18,537 nt of DNA. It comes from Clostridiales bacterium (GTDB lineage Bacteria > Bacillota > Clostridia > Oscillospirales > Oscillospiraceae). The stretch is from the NCBI GenBank assembly GCA_004555705.1, contig SFHI01000052.1, positions 1 through 18,537 of the forward strand, in the 5' to 3' direction. Under the pieces are notes generated by a model. The model was given only the letters and a program-made list of their open reading frames with translations, made no database searches and was not told the origin of the DNA. The translations under genes were made by a program, and so were the position numbers. Below are positions 14,133 to 18,537 of the stretch, one piece after another; position 1 is the stretch's first letter; the number at the start of each line of letters is the position of its first letter.

Positions 14133-14179
14133 TCAGCCTGCCGGGCTTGGACAATATGCGTTAAAAACCATTTTTCCTC

Positions 14180-14208
14180 TTTACAGAACTTCCTTTTTCC
14201 GCTATAAT
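14180..14208 (+). promoter_or_regulatory. Sigma-A type promoter for prfB
   Basis: TTTACA (14180-14185, 5 of 6 matches) and a perfect TATAAT (14203-14208) are separated by 17 bp, giving a start near 14215, about 30 nt before the prfB start codon. Confidence 0.85.
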
Positions 14209-14247
14209 GAACAAAACTATGCAAATCCGACGAAATGAGTGAAAGCA

Positions 14248-15375
14248 ATGAATATTGAATTTGACAACTACCGGCAGAAGCTCAACGACTGCCGCCCGGC
14301 GCTGGACGGACTGGCGGCGTCTCTGAACCTGGAGGGACTGCGCAGTGAGCTGGAGCGGCTCCACGCCATGCAGGAGGCCCCCGGTTTCTGGGATGACCCC
14401 GAGAAGAGCCAGAAGATCGTGGTCAAGACCCGGCAGGCGGAGACCAAAATCGAGCGGTTCGAGAAGATGACCGCCGACTGGGACGACCTGATGACCATCT
14501 GCGAGATGGCCGCCGAGGAGGACGACGACTCCATGCTCCCCGAGCTGAAGGAGGGCTTCCAGCGCCTGACCGAGGAGATGGAGGCCTGCCGCCTGGAGAC
14601 TCTGCTCACCGGAAAGTATGACCGCAACAATGCCATTATGAGCTTCCAGGCCGGTGCCGGCGGTACCGAGGCCCAGGACTGGTGCCAGATGCTCTACCGG
14701 ATGTACACCCGGTGGACGGAGCGCCACGGCTTCAGCTACCAGATTCTGGACTACCAGGAGGGGGACGAGGCCGGGATCAAATCCGCGTCCATCCTGATTT
14801 CCGGCGACAATGCCTACGGCTTCCTGAAGGGGGAGAACGGCGTCCACCGGCTGGTGCGGGTGTCTCCCTTTGACGCCAACGCCCGGCGGCAGACCTCCTT
14901 CTCCGCCATCGAAGTGATCCCCGAGATCGAAGACGACTCCGAGGACTTCGAGATTAGGCCCGAGGACTATGAGATGCAGGTCTACCGCTCCTCCGGCGCC
15001 GGCGGCCAGCACATCAACAAGACCTCCTCCGCTGTCCGGCTGATTCACAAGGCCACCGGCATCGTGGTGGCCTGCCAGACCGAGCGCAGCCAGTTCCAGA
15101 ACAAGGAGACCTGCCTGAAAATGCTGCGAAGCAAGCTGATCGAGATTCGTGAGCGGGAGCATCTGGCCAACATTGCGGACATCAAGGGCGTTCAGCAGAA
15201 GATCGAGTGGGGCAGTCAGATTCGCAACTATGTGTTTATGCCCTATACCCTAGTGAAGGATACCCGCACCGGCTGCGAGACCTCCAACGTGAACGCCGTG
15301 ATGGACGGGGCCCTGGACCCCTTCATCGAAAGCTACCTCAACTGCCTGGCTACCGGCAATTGGGTGCAAAAATAA
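14248..15375 (+). CDS. prfB: Peptide chain release factor 2
   Basis: RF2 recognises UGA and UAA in the ribosomal A site and triggers peptide release. The 375-residue protein has the SPF anticodon-like tripeptide at 206-208 (VRVSPFDANARR) and the GGQ motif at 252-254 (SSGAGGQHINKT). Many prfB genes need a programmed +1 frameshift at an early in-frame UGA near codon 26. Here the frame is continuous: codons 25-27 read TCT CTG AAC, so the UGA survives only out of frame (14324-14326) and autoregulation by frameshifting is absent. ATG 14248 gives the family-like start MNIEFDNYRQKL; GTG 14239 is in frame and would add three residues. Neither has a strong ribosome site. The promoter is at 14180-14208. 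Confidence 0.97.
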   Translation: MNIEFDNYRQKLNDCRPALDGLAASLNLEGLRSELERLHAMQEAPGFWDDPEKSQKIVVKTRQAETKIERFEKMTADWDDLMTICEMAAEEDDDSMLPELKEGFQRLTEEMEACRLETLLTGKYDRNNAIMSFQAGAGGTEAQDWCQMLYRMYTRWTERHGFSYQILDYQEGDEAGIKSASILISGDNAYGFLKGENGVHRLVRVSPFDANARRQTSFSAIEVIPEIEDDSEDFEIRPEDYEMQVYRSSGAGGQHINKTSSAVRLIHKATGIVVACQTERSQFQNKETCLKMLRSKLIEIREREHLANIADIKGVQQKIEWGSQIRNYVFMPYTLVKDTRTGCETSNVNAVMDGALDPFIESYLNCLATGNWVQK

Positions 15376-15398
15376 CCGGAAAATCGGGCAATCAGCCC

Positions 15399-15427
15399 TT
15401 GCAATTTGAAAAAAATTGTGGTATACT
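15399..15427 (+). promoter_or_regulatory. Probable promoter for secG
   Basis: TTGCAA (15399-15404, 4 of 6) and TATACT (15422-15427, 5 of 6) are 17 bp apart, just after the prfB stop. It implies that secG is transcribed separately from prfB. Confidence 0.75.
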
Positions 15428-15512
15428 GTACGGGCTATTTGGGCCTGCCGCAACGGAAGCGGGCCGTATACCGTTCGCTGTCCGCGAATCAGGCGGAGGG
15501 AGGTTTGTTGAA

Positions 15513-15749
15513 ATGGGTGTTTTTGAAACAATTCTGATCGTTCTGGAGGCAATCGCCAGCCTGGCGCTGATTGTTGTGGTCCTGCTGCAGTCCGGCAAGG
15601 AGGCCGGCCTGTCCGGAGCCCTCACCGGTGCTTCCGAGACCTATCTGAATAAGAATAAGAAGGGCAATCTGGATCAGGTGCTGGCTTCCTCGACCAAGTG
15701 GATCGCCGTTGTTTGGGTCCTGCTGACCCTGGCGCTGAGCCTGGTGTAA
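15513..15749 (+). CDS. secG: Preprotein translocase subunit SecG
   Basis: SecG is the small non-essential subunit of the SecYEG channel that assists protein export across the inner membrane. The 78-residue product shows the family plan: a first membrane helix (about 4-25, ETILIVLEAIASLALIVVVLLQ), the conserved loop SGKEAGLSGALTG with a polar, lysine-rich continuation (NKNKKGNLDQ), and a second helix (about 57-78). ATG 15513 follows a strong purine-rich ribosome site (GGAGGGAGG, about 15494-15502). It has its own promoter and a good terminator, so it is probably monocistronic. In many Gram-positives secG precedes rnr and smpB; those genes are not here. Confidence 0.95.
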   Translation: MGVFETILIVLEAIASLALIVVVLLQSGKEAGLSGALTGASETYLNKNKKGNLDQVLASSTKWIAVVWVLLTLALSLV

Positions 15750-15772
15750 GGCGCTGCCTGCTTGGAACATAG

Positions 15773-15805
15773 GGCTGCTTCACGAATGTGAGGCAGCCTT
15801 TTTTT
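15773..15805 (+). terminator. Intrinsic terminator after secG
   Basis: The 11-bp stem GGCTGCTTCAC/GTGAGGCAGCC (one T-G pair) with a GAAT loop is followed directly by seven T residues (15799-15805). It is the strongest terminator in the window. Confidence 0.92.
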
Positions 15806-15851
15806 GCTGCGGAGTAAAAAACCGATGCAGGAGGAGTATCCTTGGAAAGAC

Positions 15852-16000
15852 AAATTGTTGTTTACAGTTTTCAAACATCTTGCGTTGTTACCGTAGGGGC
15901 GGCTATTAGCCGCCCGAACGCTTAAGATTTTTGAGCTTTTACGGATAAAACGAACATTTCCGTAGTCGTTAGGTTGCGGGCGGCTAATATTATTCTTTAC
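15852..16000. repeat. Palindromic element 11, type B, right end degraded
   Basis: The left end AAATTGTTGTTT (15852-15863) is perfect. The hairpin GGGCGGCTATTAGCCGCCC is at about 15897-15915. The inverted partner begins GGGCGGCTAATA at about 15978 but then diverges (TTATTCTTTAC), and no right terminal end is recognisable, so the element is eroded or truncated by a later event. The rest of the 390-bp gap before the next gene holds the secG terminator and a promoter at 16069-16097. Confidence 0.8.
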
Positions 16001-16068
16001 CGGCCCAATTTTGGAGCAACTGCCGGATGAAAGCCGTTTTGAACCGGCAGCTTTGTGACTTTCTCAAA

Positions 16069-16097
16069 TGGACATTTCCGGTAAATTGTGGTAGTAT
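16069..16097 (+). promoter_or_regulatory. Probable promoter for the acyltransferase-like gene and pepD
   Basis: TGGACA (16069-16074, 5 of 6) and TAGTAT (16092-16097, 4 of 6) are 17 bp apart. It begins about 70 bp after the degraded type B repeat and 43 bp before the next start codon. Confidence 0.65.
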
Positions 16098-16139
16098 CTA
16101 ACTGGCGCCGGGGGCCGGCGCGGGATGAGGAGGGACGGC

Positions 16140-16934
16140 ATGGAGTATATGGAGCTGCTGGAAGCGCTTGCTCTGCCGCCCCGGGTGGTCCGGGTTCTGG
16201 AGCAGCGGCTTCCTCTGGCGCTGAGCCTGCGGCAGCAGGCGCTGGCGCTGACGGATCGGAATGCCGCGCCGGAGGCCTATCGGGCACTGGCGGAAATTCT
16301 GGGACAGGACGACATGGGAATGCTGGCCTGCCAGCTTCTGGCGGCGGCGGAATCCCAAACCCGCTGGGAGGAAATGGGAATCCCGCAGCGGATTTTCCTG
16401 GACACTATGGGATGCTTCCCCAGGTTCCTGGAGGAGACCCGGGTGCGAAGGGGACGGGACTGCTTTGACCGGGGCTGGTGGACCTGGCGTCAGCTGAGCA
16501 GGACGCTTTTTCGGGTGGGCGCGCTGGAATATGAACTCCAATACCCGGAAGGCGCGGTCTCCCTGCACATCCCCTCGGACGCGGACCTGTCCCCGGAATC
16601 GGTGGAGGAATCCCTGTCCCGGGCGCGGGCGTTTATTGGGCGGTTCTTTCCGGAGTTTGCCGGAAAGCCGATGGTGTGCGAATCCTGGCTGCTGAGTCCC
16701 GCCCTGGGGGCGCTTCTCCCGGAGGGCTCCCGGATTCTGGCGTTTCAGCGGCGGTTTTCCATCGAAAGGGTGGGGGAAAACGCCATGGACTGCCTGGAGT
16801 GGCTTTTCTCGGCGCAGGAGGATACCCCTCTTACGGAGCTGAGAGAGGATACCTCTTTGCAGCGCAGCGTAAAAAAGCTTCTGCTGGCGGGAGGCCGTAT
16901 CGGCACCGCCCGGGGAGTTTTGATATATTCTTGA
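16140..16934 (+). CDS. Acyltransferase-like protein (possible NAT_N/GNAT_C family)
   Basis: This soluble protein of 264 residues has no signal peptide or membrane segment. The helical N-terminal third (ELLEALALPPRVVRVLEQ, YRALAEILGQDDMG) and the later segment with RIFLDTMGCFPRFLEE, RGWWTWRQLSRTLFRVGALEYEL and LHIPSDADLSPESVEESL resemble Clostridial proteins annotated as acyltransferase domain-containing, with an N-acyltransferase N-terminal and a GNAT-like C-terminal domain. I recall this by pattern and could not check it. No classical acetyl-CoA loop (Q/RxxGxG/A) is evident, so catalytic activity is uncertain. ATG 16140 has AGGAGG (16128-16133) 6 nt upstream; in-frame ATG 16125 overlaps that site and is rejected. 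It ends 15 nt before pepD, so the two probably form an operon. Confidence 0.8.
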   Translation: MEYMELLEALALPPRVVRVLEQRLPLALSLRQQALALTDRNAAPEAYRALAEILGQDDMGMLACQLLAAAESQTRWEEMGIPQRIFLDTMGCFPRFLEETRVRRGRDCFDRGWWTWRQLSRTLFRVGALEYELQYPEGAVSLHIPSDADLSPESVEESLSRARAFIGRFFPEFAGKPMVCESWLLSPALGALLPEGSRILAFQRRFSIERVGENAMDCLEWLFSAQEDTPLTELREDTSLQRSVKKLLLAGGRIGTARGVLIYS

Positions 16935-16949
16935 TAAGGAGTGTTTCCA

Positions 16950-18392
16950 ATGGAAGCGAAACGACTGGCAGGGCTGGAGCCTGCTGCTGTGTTCGGCTAT
17001 TTTGAGCAAATTTGCGCCATTCCCCACGGTTCCCGGAACACCAAGGCCATCAGTGATTTCCTGGTGGACTTTGCCCGGGAGCAGGGGCTTCGGTATATTC
17101 AGGATGAAAGCAACAATGTGATCCTCTTTCAGGAGGGAACCCAGGGCATGGAGGAGCACGCTCCTGTGATTCTCCAGGGCCACATGGATATGGTATGCGA
17201 GAAGGATGCCGGATGCCCCCTGGACATGGCCAAGGATGGTCTGGACGTGACCCATGACGGTGTCAGCGTATTTGCCCGGGGCACTACCCTGGGCGGCGAC
17301 GACGGAATCGCCCTGGCCTACGCCCTGGCTCTGCTGGCGGACAAATCCATCCCCCATCCGCCCCTGGAGGTCATTCTCACCGTGGACGAGGAAATCGGGA
17401 TGCTGGGCGCGGATACCATCGACCTTTCCATGCTGAAGGGCAGAACCCTCGTCAATCTGGATTCCGAGGATGAGGGCATCTTCACCGTTTCCTGTGCCGG
17501 CGGCGCCACTGCCACCATCGCCCTGGGCAGCGACCGGAAAGCGGTGTATGGCCCCTGCATCCGGCTGGTGGTGGACGGCCTCCAGGGCGGCCACTCCGGC
17601 GCGGAGATTCACAAGAACCGGGCCAACGCCAACAAGGTCATGGGCGAATTCATGAGCCGGGTACAGAAGCTGATGCCCCTGTGCCTCACCTCCTTCTCCG
17701 GCGGCACCAAGGACAATGCCATCCCCCGGTCCTGCCAGGCCACTCTGGTGGCCATGGGCATCCAGCTGGAGCGGATCAACGCCATTGCCCAGGAGCTTCA
17801 GCAGGAAATCCGGGAAACCTTTGAGGAGCCGGAGGCCGTGGTGCAGGCCTTTGACGTGGATGCCCTGGGGGGCAACAGCCTGTCCACCGAGGACACTGCC
17901 CGGGTGATCGCTCTGCTGTGTTCCGCGCCCAATGGGGTCCAGGCCATGAGCCAGGAGATTCCCGGTCTGGTGCAGACCAGCCTGAATCTGGGCATCGCCA
18001 AGCTGGGCGACCGGTTTACCGCCACCTTCTCCGTCCGCAGCTCCGTCAATCAGGAGAAGCAGGAGCTGCTGGAGAAGCTGCGCGCCCTGGCGGAGTTCCA
18101 TGAGGGAACCTATTCCCAGATGGGCGAATATCCCGCCTGGGAGTACCGGAAGGACTCCCCCCTGCGGGACACCATGGTGTGGATCTACCGGGAGATGTTC
18201 GGCAAAGAGCCCCAGGTGCTGGCCATTCACGCGGGGCTGGAGTGCGGCCTGCTGGGAGAGAAGCTCCCCGGGCTGGACTGCGTCTCCATCGGCCCCCAGA
18301 TGCACGACATCCACACCAGCCGGGAGAAGCTGGAAATCGCCTCCACCGAGCGCACCTGGCGGTTCCTGCTGGCAGTGCTGAAGGCGCTGTAA
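16950..18392 (+). CDS. pepD: Aminoacyl-histidine dipeptidase PepD (M20 family)
   Basis: PepD is a cytosolic zinc dipeptidase that cuts Xaa-His and other dipeptides, for example carnosine-like substrates. The 480-residue protein has the M20 metal set: His78 and Asp80 in GHMDMV, bridging Asp in GGDDG (115-119), Glu147-Glu148 in DEEIGMLGA, Asp in LDSEDEG (170-176) and a final His455 in DIHTSRE. The middle contains the lid domain (GGHSGAEIHKNRANANK). Length is normal for PepD and longer than typical M20 peptidases. ATG 16950 has AAGGAG 8 nt upstream; the in-frame GTG 16941 overlaps that site. It lies 15 nt after the acyltransferase-like gene. A partial type B repeat starts 9 nt after the stop. 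Confidence 0.96.
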   Translation: MEAKRLAGLEPAAVFGYFEQICAIPHGSRNTKAISDFLVDFAREQGLRYIQDESNNVILFQEGTQGMEEHAPVILQGHMDMVCEKDAGCPLDMAKDGLDVTHDGVSVFARGTTLGGDDGIALAYALALLADKSIPHPPLEVILTVDEEIGMLGADTIDLSMLKGRTLVNLDSEDEGIFTVSCAGGATATIALGSDRKAVYGPCIRLVVDGLQGGHSGAEIHKNRANANKVMGEFMSRVQKLMPLCLTSFSGGTKDNAIPRSCQATLVAMGIQLERINAIAQELQQEIRETFEEPEAVVQAFDVDALGGNSLSTEDTARVIALLCSAPNGVQAMSQEIPGLVQTSLNLGIAKLGDRFTATFSVRSSVNQEKQELLEKLRALAEFHEGTYSQMGEYPAWEYRKDSPLRDTMVWIYREMFGKEPQVLAIHAGLECGLLGEKLPGLDCVSIGPQMHDIHTSREKLEIASTERTWRFLLAVLKAL

Positions 18393-18401
18393 GGACTGAG
18401 C

Positions 18402-18448
18402 GTTGTTGTTTGCAGTTTTGGGACATGTTGCGTTGATACTGTAGTAGA
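18402..18448. repeat. Palindromic element 12, left remnant of a type B element
   Basis: GTTGTTGTTTGCAGTTTT followed by ACATGTTGCGTTGATACTG closely follows the left arm of element 11 (TTGTTGTTTACAGTTTT, ACATCTTGCGTTGTTACCG). It stops at GTAGTAGATAG, where the GGGGCGG hairpin should start. It is therefore a truncated relic. Confidence 0.7.
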
Positions 18449-18464
18449 TAGTCCCTCATAAAAC

Positions 18465-18493
18465 TTTACTTTATTGAACATTTATGGTATACT
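18465..18493 (+). promoter_or_regulatory. Promoter for the gene at the window end
   Basis: TTTACT (18465-18470) and TATACT (18488-18493) are 17 bp apart, in a clearly AT-rich stretch. Transcription would begin near 18500, just before the ribosome site AAAGGAG (18506-18512). Confidence 0.7.
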
Positions 18494-18522
18494 AAAAGAA
18501 AAGGCAAAGGAGTGTACCAAAA

Positions 18523-18537
18523 ATGTTAAATAAAGAG
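18523..18537 (+). CDS. Start of an unidentified gene, cut by window end
   Basis: ATG 18523 starts five visible codons (MLNKE) with AAAGGAG 10 nt upstream and a promoter at 18465-18493. The family cannot be told from five residues. Bacterial ferritins can begin in a similar way, but that is only a guess. Confidence 0.5.

Noticed and set aside
14161..15162. 333-codon minus-strand frame over prfB
   Set aside because: It is a shadow of prfB and overlaps the prfB promoter.
16098..18314. 738-codon minus-strand frame antisense to pepD and its neighbour
   Set aside because: It crosses two well-supported plus-strand genes. Its composition is a typical GC-rich shadow, with no domains.
18523..18537. 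Ferritin call for the last partial gene
   Set aside because: Five residues (MLNKE) are not enough to name a family.

Overview
The window looks like chromosome of a fairly GC-rich Clostridia member (Bacillota), most likely of the Oscillospiraceae or a relative. The evidence is strong AGGAGG-type ribosome sites, frequent GTG/TTG starts, a T-box leader, and the conserved Gram-positive gene order dxs-tlyA-nadK-argR-recN. The taxonomy is inferred from style and gene order, not from a marker search.

Layout. (1) 1-1406: an orphan 96-residue protein with a near-consensus promoter, then a Nudix hydrolase, each followed by a palindromic repeat element. (2) 1440-8877: the main transcription unit. A promoter at 1445-1473 drives a roughly 600-nt non-coding RNA (about 1484-2090), which I identify as OLE (ornate, large, extremophilic) RNA. 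Next come its membrane partner OapA, dxs (DXP synthase), tlyA (rRNA methyltransferase), nadK (NAD kinase), argR and recN. (3) 9160-12687: a promoter and tyrosine-type T-box leader, a membrane-anchored M28 peptidase, a tyrS gene broken by an apparent deletion of about 79 bp, and a GNAT acetyltransferase overlapping the tyrS stop by one base. (4) 12918-13787: dapA on the minus strand. (5) 14180-18392: prfB (without its usual programmed frameshift), secG, an acyltransferase-like protein and the dipeptidase pepD. The last 15 bases start another gene.

The second theme is a very dense set of short repeats. Twelve intergenic elements lie in 18.5 kb. Almost all are bounded by the same inverted end, TAAATTGTTGTTTA / TAAACAACAATTTA, but the interior is one of three unrelated palindromic cores: A (two hairpins with CCAGT..ACTGG stems), B (GGGCGG..CCGCCC hairpins) and C (TTGACAATT arrays). 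One B element contains a further 155-bp hairpin. Within an element the two inverted hairpins often differ by compensatory changes, which points to selection on, or maintenance of, each local hairpin.

How the genes work together. The OLE unit joins an RNA-protein membrane complex with isoprenoid precursor supply (dxs), ribosome modification (tlyA), NADP supply (nadK), arginine control (argR) and DNA repair (recN). The T-box unit appears to put a peptidase and tyrosyl-tRNA synthetase under uncharged tRNA-Tyr control, but the synthetase reading frame is not intact as given.
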